From NCBI RefSeq assembly GCF_023101145.1, contig NZ_CP073714.1:1488001-1552000 (forward strand): a stretch of 64,000 nucleotides of DNA, in the 5' to 3' direction. Numbering within the stretch: the stretch's first letter is position 1; every line of letters begins with the position of its first letter. Under the pieces are notes generated by a model. That model had not been told where the DNA came from and did no database searches. It saw nothing but the letters and a program-made list of their open reading frames with translations. Shown one piece after another: positions 44,521 through 53,029 of the stretch. The position numbers were made by a program, and so were the translations under genes. This DNA comes from Paenibacillus pabuli. Its GTDB lineage: Bacteria > Bacillota > Bacilli > Paenibacillales > Paenibacillaceae.

Positions 44521-45432
44521 ATGAATGTGCCTATGCGTAGTGGGTTAAACAACATGGACAGCACAGAGCAATTCAGCAGCGTCATTAGGCGAACGCTGAA
44601 GCAGAAGCTGGAGGCTCTTGTCCCGGCATGGAATGGTCAAGTAAAGGATATTCCTGCAACGGGAGAGGTATTAGCTGGACCCTGTGCCGTGATTGCTTTT
44701 GCGGAAGAAGTACCGAAGTCTGCTTGGGCGGGGTATAGGCGGATCATCAAAATCTCTCCATATGCACGCCCGGAGGATGGAGGTGCTGAACAAGTAGAAG
44801 TATGGTCAGCAGCGCTGGTGGAAGGACTGCACCAGGTCAGGCTGGAGGATGAAGAAGGTGAGGCATTTACCTGTATTTATCTGGGTTCTTCGGATTGTGA
44901 CCGTGTGGACGCCAGTTCTGGACTGGTTACGCGCAGCCTGCGGTTTGGGGTGTATGTCCCGGAAACGGTGGAATACGCTCTGGCTGATACCACAGATTCG
45001 TGGATGTCTGCACTTCAAGACTGGACGCGAGATCAGCTCGGCCAGGATTGGTCGGTATATGGGGATGTCTGGCCTGGAGGTTATAAGGCCAAGTCCATAC
45101 TGTGGCGATTGACGGGATGCAGTACAACTACCGCAGGTACATCTGCGTTGGAGATTCGCAAGCAATGGATCGGGCATGTGCTGTCTGGGAATGTGAGAGA
45201 TGTCCGTCAAACGGTCACACATCTGGTTGAACAATTGGCTGTACAGACCCGTATTGCTCTGACAGATGCAGACAGTACGCGTTATGTGACGGTGGATGAA
45301 GTTTCGGCCGACTTGCAGGCAGACGCCTACTTGAACGGGCAGATTCGTCTGACGCTGCAGCAGCGTATTCGTCGTCCAGGTACGGATGTGCCTTTGATCC
45401 GTGAGATTCACCATAGCAAAGGGATAGAGTGA
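44521..45432 (+). CDS. Phage tail-completion-like protein, first gene of the tail operon
   Basis: A 303-aa protein. It lies where PBSX-type elements encode neck or tail-terminator proteins (XkdI/XkdJ region), just before the sheath gene. I do not recognise a family with certainty. Two halves look alike in their predicted beta-rich pattern (TRSLRFGVYVPETVEYAL; LNGQIRLTLQQRIRRPG), so it may be a fused duplication. An AAGGGG site precedes the ATG. In a headless particle this protein could cap the tail. Confidence 0.5.
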   Translation: MNVPMRSGLNNMDSTEQFSSVIRRTLKQKLEALVPAWNGQVKDIPATGEVLAGPCAVIAFAEEVPKSAWAGYRRIIKISPYARPEDGGAEQVEVWSAALVEGLHQVRLEDEEGEAFTCIYLGSSDCDRVDASSGLVTRSLRFGVYVPETVEYALADTTDSWMSALQDWTRDQLGQDWSVYGDVWPGGYKAKSILWRLTGCSTTTAGTSALEIRKQWIGHVLSGNVRDVRQTVTHLVEQLAVQTRIALTDADSTRYVTVDEVSADLQADAYLNGQIRLTLQQRIRRPGTDVPLIREIHHSKGIE

Positions 45433-45529
45433 AGATAGAGTAAACGTTAACCGAGAGGAACTCTTGATGGGGTTCCAGATGAGAAAGTCAATATCATAGC
45501 TGTAGCTTCAAATTTATAAGTTCGTAGGT

Positions 45530-45577
45530 TCATAGGGACGAAAATTCATAGAGTCATAGGGACAAAAATTCATAGGT
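45530..45577 (+). repeat. 24-bp tandem repeat, two copies
   Basis: TCATAGGGAC(G/A)AAAATTCATAG occurs at 45530 and 45554, in the 210-bp gap before the next small gene. Possibly a slippage product; nothing else is seen in the gap. Confidence 0.6.
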
Positions 45578-45642
45578 CAAAAAGATAGTACCAAGATCAG
45601 GTTCAATGAATACGGCAGTCCAACAGATGAGGTGAGATGGTA

Positions 45643-45843
45643 ATGGCAAGCTCCGTGAAAAAAAACAAACAGGCCGCCTCGCAATATACGCGGGCTGAGC
45701 TGATGAATCATGCCGAAGCCCTCTTTGCCGTTAAGGCAGAGGTGCTGTATGGTGCGCTGTACGAAGCAGCGCAAGAGACGTTTTCCATTGAGGAAGCGAA
45801 GGAACGCATCAACCAATTTATGAAAGCGAAGGTGAAGGGATAA
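45643..45843 (+). CDS. Small tail protein before the sheath gene
   Basis: A 66-aa, Lys/Ala-rich, helical protein (SQYTRAELMNHAEALFAVKA, TFSIEEAKERINQFMKAKVK). The same position holds a small gene in PBSX-like clusters (YqbJ/XkdJ-like). The ATG at 45643 is correctly spaced from GAGGTG. It overlaps the sheath gene start (TAATG). Confidence 0.65.
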   Translation: MASSVKKNKQAASQYTRAELMNHAEALFAVKAEVLYGALYEAAQETFSIEEAKERINQFMKAKVKG

Positions 45844-47306
45844 TGGCAGGCGGAACTTGGGAGCAAACGGATCGTCCGGTACTTCCGGGCTTATATATGA
45901 ATTTTCAGGCGGCGGCGTCTTCGGCCATTCAAGCTGGTAATCGTGGAACGGTTGTTGTGCCGATCAAGGCGAACTGGGGTCCGGTCGGGACTTTTGTAGA
46001 AGTTGGCAGTGAAGCTGCAATTGAACGTATTTTCTCGGCACATGCCCTGAATAACGGGACAGCTTATACCTCCTTGAAGCTCGCTCTGCTGGGTGGACCG
46101 AAAAAGCTGCTCGCGTATCGGGTAGCCGGAGAGACGGCGAAAGCAGCCACACTTACGCTGAAAGATAGCAGTGATGCAGCCGTGCTGCAGCTGGACGCCA
46201 TGTACCCGGGTGACCGGGGGAACGGGTTCTACGTCACCATTCAACCGGGTGTAATTGATAATACGAAGTATGAAGTGCGCTTGTTTGAAGGCAATCGGAT
46301 GCTGTATGCACTGTTGACTGCGGATATTTCGGCAGCATCGCTGGCGAAAGAGATCAATGCGGATGAAAGCAACATTTGGATTAACGCTCAGGCGATTGGC
46401 GATGGCACAGGTGTCGTTGCAACCGTTGCGGGAGCGGCGTTTAAAGGTGGTGCAAGCGGCAACGATGGACTGACCAATGCGGAGTATATTGCCGTGCAGG
46501 GCGCGCTGGAAGGCGAGCAATTCGATGTATTGGCACTGGATCATGCAGCGGATGCACCTTTGCTGGCGAGCTTTGCAGCATGGGTGAAACGTGTACGGAG
46601 TGAGGGTAAACCGGTGATGGCTGTATTCGGCGGTACCACGGCAGACGACACCTCTGCGACCGCAGCACAGAAGGCAGCCGCACGTTCACTCACGTTGAAC
46701 CATGAGGGTGTAATCAATGTTGGTACGGGTGTGCGTCTGGGAAATGCTTTCTACAGCTCGGCGGAGACTTCTGCTTATGTCGCGGGTCTGATTGCCGGAC
46801 AACGACTGAATGAATCCACCACATATGCACCTTCTCCGTTCGATGACGTGACACGTCGCTGGACGCGTGCAGAACAGGAGCAGGCGGTACAGAACGGCGT
46901 ATTTATTTTCTTCCACGATGGACGTCAGGTGAAGGCGCTTCGCGGAGTGAATACACTCGTGACCCCTGCCGCAGGACAGAATAATGCCTGGAAAAAAATT
47001 CGTTCCATCCGTGTGATGGATGCCATTAATACGGATTTGCAGCGCTCTGCTGAAGATACGTATATCGGCAAAGTAAACAATACGGAAGAAGGACGCCAAG
47101 CGCTGATCGGTGCGATGAAAGCCTATCTGGCGCTGCTTGCACAGAGCAATGTCATTGAAGCTGCGGGGTACGATGTCGTTCTTGACCCGGCGTATTATGG
47201 TGCTGCACCTATTCTTAAGCCGGAGGCGGATCAGGTATTCCTGCAATGGAACGTGAAGCTGACGGATGTAATGGAGCAGTTGTTTGGAACGTTTTACGTG
47301 CAATAA
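45843..47306 (+). CDS. xkdK: Contractile tail sheath protein, XkdK-like
   Basis: A 487-aa sheath subunit. WEQTDRPVLPGLYMNFQAAA is the usual XkdK start. GTVVVPIKANWGPVGTFVEV, the middle TLNHEGVINVGTGVRLGNAF and the C-terminal LRGVNTLVTPAAGQNNAWKK and NVIEAAGYDVVLDPAYYG are well conserved in PBSX-type sheaths. A sheath gene shows the particle is contractile. AAGGTGAAGGG precedes the ATG. Confidence 0.93.
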   Translation: MAGGTWEQTDRPVLPGLYMNFQAAASSAIQAGNRGTVVVPIKANWGPVGTFVEVGSEAAIERIFSAHALNNGTAYTSLKLALLGGPKKLLAYRVAGETAKAATLTLKDSSDAAVLQLDAMYPGDRGNGFYVTIQPGVIDNTKYEVRLFEGNRMLYALLTADISAASLAKEINADESNIWINAQAIGDGTGVVATVAGAAFKGGASGNDGLTNAEYIAVQGALEGEQFDVLALDHAADAPLLASFAAWVKRVRSEGKPVMAVFGGTTADDTSATAAQKAAARSLTLNHEGVINVGTGVRLGNAFYSSAETSAYVAGLIAGQRLNESTTYAPSPFDDVTRRWTRAEQEQAVQNGVFIFFHDGRQVKALRGVNTLVTPAAGQNNAWKKIRSIRVMDAINTDLQRSAEDTYIGKVNNTEEGRQALIGAMKAYLALLAQSNVIEAAGYDVVLDPAYYGAAPILKPEADQVFLQWNVKLTDVMEQLFGTFYVQ

Positions 47307-47375
47307 GGTTTGTGTAGAAGAGAAGATCGGTTATTAGGTTGACTAAAATTATTTGAGCTGATGTTTTACACGATA

Positions 47376-47530
47376 ACGGAGAGGGCAGAAAAAATCTGGA
47401 GAAACAAAGTGCTCGCCTCAAAGCTTTCTGAAAGAAAGCTACATCGAAAGCATACGCTATCACCGGATTTTCCCTTTTGAAAAGAGGATCAATAAAATCT
47501 GGGGATAACAGCGATCGGAAGATTGTTCTG
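47376..47530 (+). repeat. Dispersed palindromic element, copy 3
   Basis: AACGGAGAGGGCAG, GTGCTCGCC, TATCACCGGATTTTCCC and AAAATCTGGGGATAACAGCG. It carries an extra AAGCTTTCTGAAAGAAAGCT hairpin. It lies between the sheath and tube genes, inside the operon, where it forms an mRNA hairpin. Confidence 0.8.
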
Positions 47531-47587
47531 CCCGCGGAGTTATACCGTGTAATAATGATCAGCCAACCATTCCAAGGAGGAATTGTC

Positions 47588-47995
47588 ATGTTGGATGCGT
47601 CAAGAGTAATTCTCGGTACCCATGGTCAGCTGCATATCGATGGTGTGTGGCAGACCAATATTAATAAGCTGGAGGCCAGCGTTGAAATTGAGAAGCGTGA
47701 GCTGAATCTGGTCGGCAACGATTGGAAAGTGCACAAGAATGGTGCGAAAAAAGGAACAGGTACGATGACGGGTTACAAAGTCACATCGGACATGATCCAG
47801 CGCGGTTTCACCAAGTTCCAGATTATTTCCAAACTCGACGATCCAGAGTCCTACGGACATGAAAGTGTCTTGCTGAAAGGCTGCATGGTGGACAAAATCC
47901 AACTTGCCAACTGGACAGCGGGTGAGGAAGTTCCGGAGGAAACAGGTTTTACATTTGAAGGATTTGAATTGTTGAATCCGATTGTTGCGAACTAA
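47588..47995 (+). CDS. xkdM: Tail tube protein, XkdM-like
   Basis: A 135-aa tube subunit. MLDASRVILGTHGQLHIDG, NINKLEASVEIEKRELNL and DDPESYGHESVLLKGCMVDK are typical of XkdM. It forms the inner tube that the sheath drives through the target envelope. AAGGAGG precedes the ATG. It is separated from the chaperone gene by a terminator-like hairpin. Confidence 0.93.
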   Translation: MLDASRVILGTHGQLHIDGVWQTNINKLEASVEIEKRELNLVGNDWKVHKNGAKKGTGTMTGYKVTSDMIQRGFTKFQIISKLDDPESYGHESVLLKGCMVDKIQLANWTAGEEVPEETGFTFEGFELLNPIVAN

Positions 47996-48094
47996 GGATG
48001 GAATAACTATCGAACTTCGGAAAGACCTCGTAACGAAACTTGTCTAATCAGGCGAACGGGCAACGAGGCTTAACAGAAGTGGGATACACAGGAA

Positions 48095-48118
48095 GGCCGA
48101 GAAATTCTCGGTCTTTTT
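48095..48118 (+). terminator. Terminator inside the tail operon
   Basis: GGCCGAGAA and TTCTCGGTC followed by five T residues. Placed after the tube gene, it would make sheath and tube mRNA more abundant than the downstream minor proteins. Confidence 0.65.
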
Positions 48119-48179
48119 GTTGTCCCTGAATATGGAGATGTTTTAACCCAATTGTAAAATGAGAAGGAGATCGCACCCC

Positions 48180-48614
48180 ATGAGTATGAATGAAAATATG
48201 TCGGAAGAACAAATTTTGGATCAGTTGTTTGAAGCAGCAGAACGTTTGCCGGAAGAGAATGTACGCATTCAACGTTTGGATCTGCTGCTGACTCTGCGTG
48301 GATTGACATCCTCTAAAGTGGATCAGATCCGCGAACGCTGTACGATTCGGAAAACGGTCAAAGGCCGCACCGAGGAAAAGGTGGATACCGAAACATTTAA
48401 CGCGCTGCTGATTTCCGAAGCCACGGTAAAAATGAATGTGCGTGGACTCGAACTGTCCGGCTGGGGAGACAACCGCATCACGGGCCGCATGAAGCTGTCC
48501 GGTGGGGAACAAGCGGTTCGCCGCATGTTACTCGCGGGTGAGCTGGACGCTGTTGGCGATAAGGTACTTGAGCTGTCCGGCTTCGGTGTGGAGATTGAAG
48601 ACCTAAAAAACTGA
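48180..48614 (+). CDS. xkdN: Tail assembly chaperone, short (0-frame) form, XkdN-like
   Basis: A 144-aa protein like PBSX XkdN (MSEEQILDQLFEAAERLPEE, LLLTLRGLTSSKVDQIRERC, ELSGWGDNRITGRMKLSGGE). It corresponds to gpG of lambda or gpE of P2, which bind the tape measure during assembly. It ends with the slippery heptamer A AAA AAC directly before the TGA. AAGGAGA precedes the ATG at 48180. Confidence 0.88.
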   Translation: MSMNENMSEEQILDQLFEAAERLPEENVRIQRLDLLLTLRGLTSSKVDQIRERCTIRKTVKGRTEEKVDTETFNALLISEATVKMNVRGLELSGWGDNRITGRMKLSGGEQAVRRMLLAGELDAVGDKVLELSGFGVEIEDLKN

Positions 48615-48763
48615 TTCACTCCGGCGGGATGACTACGTTCTTGTATCACATGTGGGTTCGTCATCATCTCCGGCCCGGAGAATTCTGGTCTTTGCCACGC
48701 GGGGAGCGCTCGCTGCTGATTGCTTTCTCGGAAGAGGAAATAGAAGGTGCTCTAGAAGAATAA
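48180..48763 (+). CDS. Tail assembly chaperone, frameshifted (GT-like) form
   Basis: Reading A AAA AAC (48605-48611) with a -1 slip avoids the TGA at 48612-48614. It adds 51 codons, giving about 194 aa, to a TAA at 48761-48763. The extension (GGMTTFLYHMWVRHHLRPGE, FWSLPRGERSLLIAF) has no start codon with a ribosome site of its own. It resembles the second domain of tail chaperones. A nested hairpin (CTCCGG 48619-48624 with CCGGAG 48675-48680; GATGAC 48628-48633 with GTCATC 48660-48665) begins 7 nt after the slip site, as expected for a stimulator. Confidence 0.8.
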
Positions 48764-48785
48764 AGGCCAATGGAGGTGATCTAGT

Positions 48786-50507
48786 TTGTTTGAAAATATA
48801 GTTAGTGATGGTATTAAATCATTTAGCAGGTTGAGGAATTATATGGGGAAATCCAATAAAAAGAAAGTTTTTAGCTCACCTGCTATAAGTACAATTCATA
48901 AAATTGTTTCTAAGAATACGAAATTTAAAAATGATAATACAATGAGTAAAATTAATAAATCTAATTTTATAAAAAAAAATAAAAGTTTGGTCAAATTAAT
49001 TAAAGGTACAGGTTCATTGATAGCAGCTGCGGCAAATCAGAAAAGTTATAGTACTGGCTATGGATCGAATACGAACGTAAAAATCAAAGATTCTTGGTTC
49101 GGAAATAACGTAGAGTGGCTCAAGACAAAAGGGAAAGCGGGTAAGGATGCTACGTTTTCTTGGTTCGGAAATAACGTAGAGTGGCTCAAGACAAAAGGGA
49201 AAGCGGGTAAGGATGCTACGTTTTCTTGGTTCGGAAATAACGTAGAGTGGCTCAAGACAAAAGGGAAAGCGGGTAAGGATGCTACGTTTTCTTGGTTCGG
49301 AAATAACGTAGAGTGGCTCAAGACAAAAGGGAAAGCGGGTAAGGATGCTACGTTTTCTTGGTTCGGAAATAACGTAGAGTGGCTCAAGAAAAAAGGGAAA
49401 GCGGGTAAGGATGCTACGTTTTCTTGGTTCGGAAATAACGTAGAGTGGCTCAAGAAAAAGGGGGAAACGGGTAAGGATGCTACGTTTTCTTGGTTCGGAA
49501 ATAACGTAGAGTGGCTCAAGAAAAAAGGGAAAGCGGGTAAGGATGCTACGTTTTCTTGGTTCGGAAATAACGTAGAGTGGCTCAAGAAAAAGGGGAAAGC
49601 GGGTAAGGATGCTACGTTTTCTTGGTTCGGAAATAACGTAGAGTGGCTCGAGAAAAAAGGGAAAGCGGGTAAGGATGCTACGTTTTCTTGGTTCGGAAAT
49701 AACGTAGAGTGGCTCAAGAAAAAGGGGAACGCGGGTAAGAATTATTTAGGAACGAAATGGCGCCAGCTGAAAGATTGGTACAAGGAAATAAATTTCAAAG
49801 AAAAGTTCAATAATTTTTTTGATTTTACAGGTACACTAAATGATTTTAAAGACTTTGGCGAAAAGCTTATTGAGTTTGGAAAAAAGAGAGGATGGGGGGT
49901 CCATTCCAAGATAGAAAACATGTGGTCAAGCCCCATGGTAAAAAAAATCAGGTCGTTTGGAAAACGAGCATTTCCAATCCTTGATATCGGATCTACTATT
50001 AATGATGTAGCTCAAGCTCCTACAATAGATGAGAAAATTATTGAACTTAATAAAGCTGTATTTAGCAAAGTTGGTTCTGCTGGTTTAAGTGCTGTAGGAG
50101 GATTTTTAGGTTCATTTATTCCGGCACAGCCGGCGACAGTTCCTGCACTAGCCTATGGTGGGTCCTTGCTTGGTGATTATTTAGGAGAAAAATTAGGTGA
50201 ATTGAGTGGTAGAGGTTTAACAAAGATTTGGCCAAAAACTTGGTGGCCTTATAAAAAAGAGAAAACTTCCAAAATTAATTCAACTAGAAATTTAAACCTG
50301 AATAACGGAGGAACACAAACCTTGGTAAGTTCTATTAATAAAAAGTCCCCTTCGCAGCACATTAATGTGACTTTACCCACAGGAGCAATCCAAATTTCAA
50401 ATGGCAGTCACAAGTTTGATTACAATGGTATGGTTGCACAGATCAGTGCTCATTTTGTGAAAGAATTAAGAAGAGCGATGGAAAATCGAAAAACCATTAT
50501 GGCCTAA
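48786..50507 (+). CDS. Tape measure protein with ten 22-aa repeats
   Basis: A 573-aa protein in the tape-measure (XkdO) position, between the chaperone and LysM protein genes. Residues 1-102 are basic and polar. Residues 103-322 are ten tandem copies of a 22-residue unit (SWFGNNVEWLKxKGKAGKDA then TF). Residues ~429-478 are a Gly/Ala-rich hydrophobic stretch (VGSAGLSAVGGFLGSFIPAQ), usual in tape measures. The C-terminal HINVTLPTGAIQISNG is also typical. The gene is more AT-rich than its neighbours. TTG start behind GGAGGTGAT. PBSX XkdO is more than twice as long, so this particle should have a short tail. Confidence 0.85.
   Translation: MFENIVSDGIKSFSRLRNYMGKSNKKKVFSSPAISTIHKIVSKNTKFKNDNTMSKINKSNFIKKNKSLVKLIKGTGSLIAAAANQKSYSTGYGSNTNVKIKDSWFGNNVEWLKTKGKAGKDATFSWFGNNVEWLKTKGKAGKDATFSWFGNNVEWLKTKGKAGKDATFSWFGNNVEWLKTKGKAGKDATFSWFGNNVEWLKKKGKAGKDATFSWFGNNVEWLKKKGETGKDATFSWFGNNVEWLKKKGKAGKDATFSWFGNNVEWLKKKGKAGKDATFSWFGNNVEWLEKKGKAGKDATFSWFGNNVEWLKKKGNAGKNYLGTKWRQLKDWYKEINFKEKFNNFFDFTGTLNDFKDFGEKLIEFGKKRGWGVHSKIENMWSSPMVKKIRSFGKRAFPILDIGSTINDVAQAPTIDEKIIELNKAVFSKVGSAGLSAVGGFLGSFIPAQPATVPALAYGGSLLGDYLGEKLGELSGRGLTKIWPKTWWPYKKEKTSKINSTRNLNLNNGGTQTLVSSINKKSPSQHINVTLPTGAIQISNGSHKFDYNGMVAQISAHFVKELRRAMENRKTIMA
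49092..49751 (+). repeat. Ten tandem 66-bp repeats in the tape-measure gene
   Basis: Ten units of exactly 66 bp, in frame, 660 bp in total. The first four are almost identical; later ones vary mainly in the AAGACAAAAGGG part (Thr to Lys, one Glu, one Asn). The tenth ends in GCGGGTAAGAATTATTTAGG. Near-identity at the DNA level points to recent expansion by slippage or recombination. Confidence 0.95.
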
Positions 50508-50525
50508 GCAGAAAGGAGGCCTGTC

Positions 50526-51191
50526 ATGACTGTTTTTGAAGATAACGTGGAAGGTGTCAAAATGGAATTCACCCTGATCGACGGGAAAACGAAGTTTCAA
50601 TTTCCGGTGAAACCGGAAGAACTGACGATCTCCCGATCCAAAGGGTACGAAACGATTAATATGCTCGAACATGGCGAGTTTGATTTTGCACAGGGGGAGA
50701 AGGTGAAGGAGATCACCTTCTCTTCTTTTTTTCCAAAAGAATATGATGCGTCCTATTGCATGTACGAGCCTTTGCCTGATCCGCGGGTAGCGATGAATAT
50801 GCTGAATACGTTTCTGGTATCGAAAAAGCCGCTGCGCTTCATCATTACCAACACGGGGGTGAACGTGCCCGTGTATCTGATCTCTCACAATACGACCTTC
50901 CGGGGCGGTGAGAACGGAGATATTTACTTTGACATTACGCTGCGAACATGGCGGGATTCCAAAGTGGAGAAGGTTGGCGGTGCAGCATCAGCGAGCAAGT
51001 CCGGTTCTCGTACCGATCTGAAAACGAGCAGCAAGACCTACACCGTGAAATCCGGCGATTCCCTGTCCAAAATAGCAAAGCTTGAGCTGGGCAGCAGTTC
51101 CAAATGGAACGAGATCTACAAGCTCAACGCGAAAACCATCGGCAGTGATCCAAACCGGATCAAGCCGGGACAAAAGCTGGTGATGCCATGA
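50526..51191 (+). CDS. xkdP: LysM tail protein, XkdP-like
   Basis: A 221-aa baseplate/tail-tip protein. An N-terminal domain (FPVKPEELTISRSKGYETIN, FSSFFPKEYDASYC) as in XkdP is followed by a LysM domain at residues ~170-221 (YTVKSGDSLSKIAKLELG). It bridges the tape measure to the hub, and LysM may touch peptidoglycan. AAAGGAGG precedes the ATG. It overlaps the next gene by 4 bp. Confidence 0.9.
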   Translation: MTVFEDNVEGVKMEFTLIDGKTKFQFPVKPEELTISRSKGYETINMLEHGEFDFAQGEKVKEITFSSFFPKEYDASYCMYEPLPDPRVAMNMLNTFLVSKKPLRFIITNTGVNVPVYLISHNTTFRGGENGDIYFDITLRTWRDSKVEKVGGAASASKSGSRTDLKTSSKTYTVKSGDSLSKIAKLELGSSSKWNEIYKLNAKTIGSDPNRIKPGQKLVMP

Positions 51192-52174
51192 CCTACAAGG
51201 TCATTGTGGACGACAAATATGACATCACCAAGCTGGTGGAGACGATTTCGTTGAAGGACTCGCTCGACCAGATTGCCTATCAGGCCAACATCCGGCTGGC
51301 GGTGTCTGCATCTTCGGGTCTGCCTGCGATCTCACCGGGTATGGCGGTGCGGATCAGCGGGGTTCCTTTTGGCGAAAAATCAATGGTTCATCTGCTGCAC
51401 CCTGCCGTCATCTGGGAAGTGGAAAGCTCAAACAGCGGCACCAAGCGGCTGTCTCTGACCGTCTACGACCGGATGATTTATCTGGAAAAATCAGAGGACG
51501 AGTTCCTGCTGCCAAAAGACCAGACTGCCACGCAGCGGCTCAAAACGTACGCCAAGGAATGGAAAATTCCATACGCCCCGCTGCCGGATACCAAAACAAA
51601 GCTGAGCAAAGCGGTGTATCGGTCGCAGACGATTTTTTCAATGATGTTTGCCGACCTAAAGGAAACGGTGAAGTCCGGCGGGGATATGTATCATCCGCGG
51701 ATGACGCCGGGTGGGCTGCAGCTGTTCAAGGTGGGCAGCAATGCAAAGGTGCATGAGCTGGATCGTCTGATCGATCTGACTCAGATGCGTACGCTCGAAG
51801 GTGCGGTCACCAAAGTTAAAGTGATGGCGGCCTCCGAGTCCAGCAGTGGCAAAGAGGTTCCTTCCAAAGTGCTGGCGATTGAGCAGGAGGGTGTAGCCGA
51901 ACTGGGCACGCTGCAAAAGCTGATCGAGGACGATCAGGTCAAAACAGCGGCGGCCGCTAAAAAGCTGGCGAAAAGCCGTCTGACGGGTATTCAGGAGACC
52001 TTTACGATATCCGCACCGGATGTGAATACGATCCGCGCGGGAGATGCGGTGCTGCTCAAAGGGTTGAAACTGATCGTCATGTCGGTTAGCCGCGATCTGT
52101 CCGCTGGACCTGGAACGATGACGTTGGAGCTTGGCACGGTCGAGATGGTGAAAAGGAGGGTTTATCTTGAATAA
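51188..52174 (+). CDS. xkdQ: Baseplate hub protein, XkdQ-like
   Basis: A 328-aa protein of the XkdQ/YqbQ (gpD-like) hub family. VDDKYDITKLVETISLKDSL, YLEKSEDEFLLPKDQTATQR and AITPG-like segments (HPRMTPGGLQLFKVGS, APDVNTIRAGDAVLLKGLKL) are typical. It forms the trimeric hub under the tube. ATGA overlap with xkdP and 8-bp overlap with the next gene. Confidence 0.9.
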   Translation: MTYKVIVDDKYDITKLVETISLKDSLDQIAYQANIRLAVSASSGLPAISPGMAVRISGVPFGEKSMVHLLHPAVIWEVESSNSGTKRLSLTVYDRMIYLEKSEDEFLLPKDQTATQRLKTYAKEWKIPYAPLPDTKTKLSKAVYRSQTIFSMMFADLKETVKSGGDMYHPRMTPGGLQLFKVGSNAKVHELDRLIDLTQMRTLEGAVTKVKVMAASESSSGKEVPSKVLAIEQEGVAELGTLQKLIEDDQVKTAAAAKKLAKSRLTGIQETFTISAPDVNTIRAGDAVLLKGLKLIVMSVSRDLSAGPGTMTLELGTVEMVKRRVYLE

Positions 52175-52577
52175 AGAAGATCCGTACGGGCATTTTGCCG
52201 AGGTCATGCGGGGTGCGATGAGTACGCATACTCGTCAGGCCGTGAGCGGCATGGGCGCGGTACTGGGTACGATGACTTCATCCGGCGTGAAACTGGATGA
52301 TTTCAAGCACGAAGTGCAGGACTATCTCGTGGCCGAGTTACCGGGCACGCTTGGGTTGCCGGAGCGCGAGGCTGCTGGCGCGATTTCCGGCATACCTGAC
52401 GTGGCAAATGGCGGAACGACGGGCACGGGAAGGTTTCTTTTGCAAGAAGGGGAAGTGGAAGAAGCGGTTTGGTCTCTTGGAAAAGGGCTGAAAGCGGGAG
52501 ATCGGGTGCTGGCGATGCGGGTGAATGGCGGTAACGACATTGTGGTGCTGTGTAAGGTGGTGAGTGCGAATGCCTAG
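52167..52577 (+). CDS. xkdR: Baseplate protein, XkdR-like (DUF2577)
   Basis: A 136-aa protein. FAEVMRGAMSTHTRQAVSGM and LKAGDRVLAMRVNGGNDIVV match the DUF2577/XkdR layout, an OB-fold protein at the tail tip. The TTG at 52167 follows AAAAGGAGGG. It overlaps both neighbours. Confidence 0.85.
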   Translation: MNKEDPYGHFAEVMRGAMSTHTRQAVSGMGAVLGTMTSSGVKLDDFKHEVQDYLVAELPGTLGLPEREAAGAISGIPDVANGGTTGTGRFLLQEGEVEEAVWSLGKGLKAGDRVLAMRVNGGNDIVVLCKVVSANA

Positions 52578-53025
52578 TTTGTTCCCGGAAACGGGTTTGG
52601 TATGGGGAGACGAGGAAGATCTGTCGGGGGCGGCTTCGGAAGAGGTGAGGTTTGGACGGAGCTGGCGATTCGATTACGATGCGGGGGATTTTGTGCTGAC
52701 CCCAAGTGGCAAAGTCGCTGCGGCAGGTGCGCATGAAGCGTGGGTACAGTGGTGCATTAAGGCCGTGAAAACGCCGCGGTACAGACATGTGATTTACTCC
52801 GGAAACTATGGATCGGAGCTGGATGAGTTGGTTGGTCAGGGTGACAGCCGGGGAGTGATGGAAAGTGAGATTACCCGGATGGTTACGGAGACGCTGCTGG
52901 CTGATCCACGCACGGATTCAGTAGACCAGTTTACGTTCAATTGGAATCGGGAGCAGTGCATGTTCTCGTGTCGTGTGGCGAGTGTGCAGGAAGAGATGTT
53001 TATTTTGGAAAGTGAGGTGATCTGA
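52570..53025 (+). CDS. xkdS: Baseplate wedge protein, XkdS-like (DUF2634)
   Basis: A 151-aa gp25-like protein. RSWRFDYDAGDFVLTPSGK, TPRYRHVIYSGNYGSELDEL and LLADPRTDSVDQFTFNWNRE are diagnostic of DUF2634. It links the sheath to the baseplate wedges. AAGGTGGTGA precedes the ATG at 52570; the GTG at 52564 is too close. Confidence 0.88.
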   Translation: MPSLFPETGLVWGDEEDLSGAASEEVRFGRSWRFDYDAGDFVLTPSGKVAAAGAHEAWVQWCIKAVKTPRYRHVIYSGNYGSELDELVGQGDSRGVMESEITRMVTETLLADPRTDSVDQFTFNWNREQCMFSCRVASVQEEMFILESEVI

Positions 53026-53029
53026 CGGG

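Noticed and set aside
49058..49717. 219-codon reading frame on the reverse strand across the tape-measure repeats
   Set aside because: It is an antisense by-product of the 66-bp repeat, whose length is a multiple of three, so an open frame in one unit is open in all. It has no ribosome site of its own.
49092..49751. Regular repeats that could suggest a CRISPR array
   Set aside because: Units are contiguous 66-bp copies without variable spacers and code for an in-frame protein repeat.
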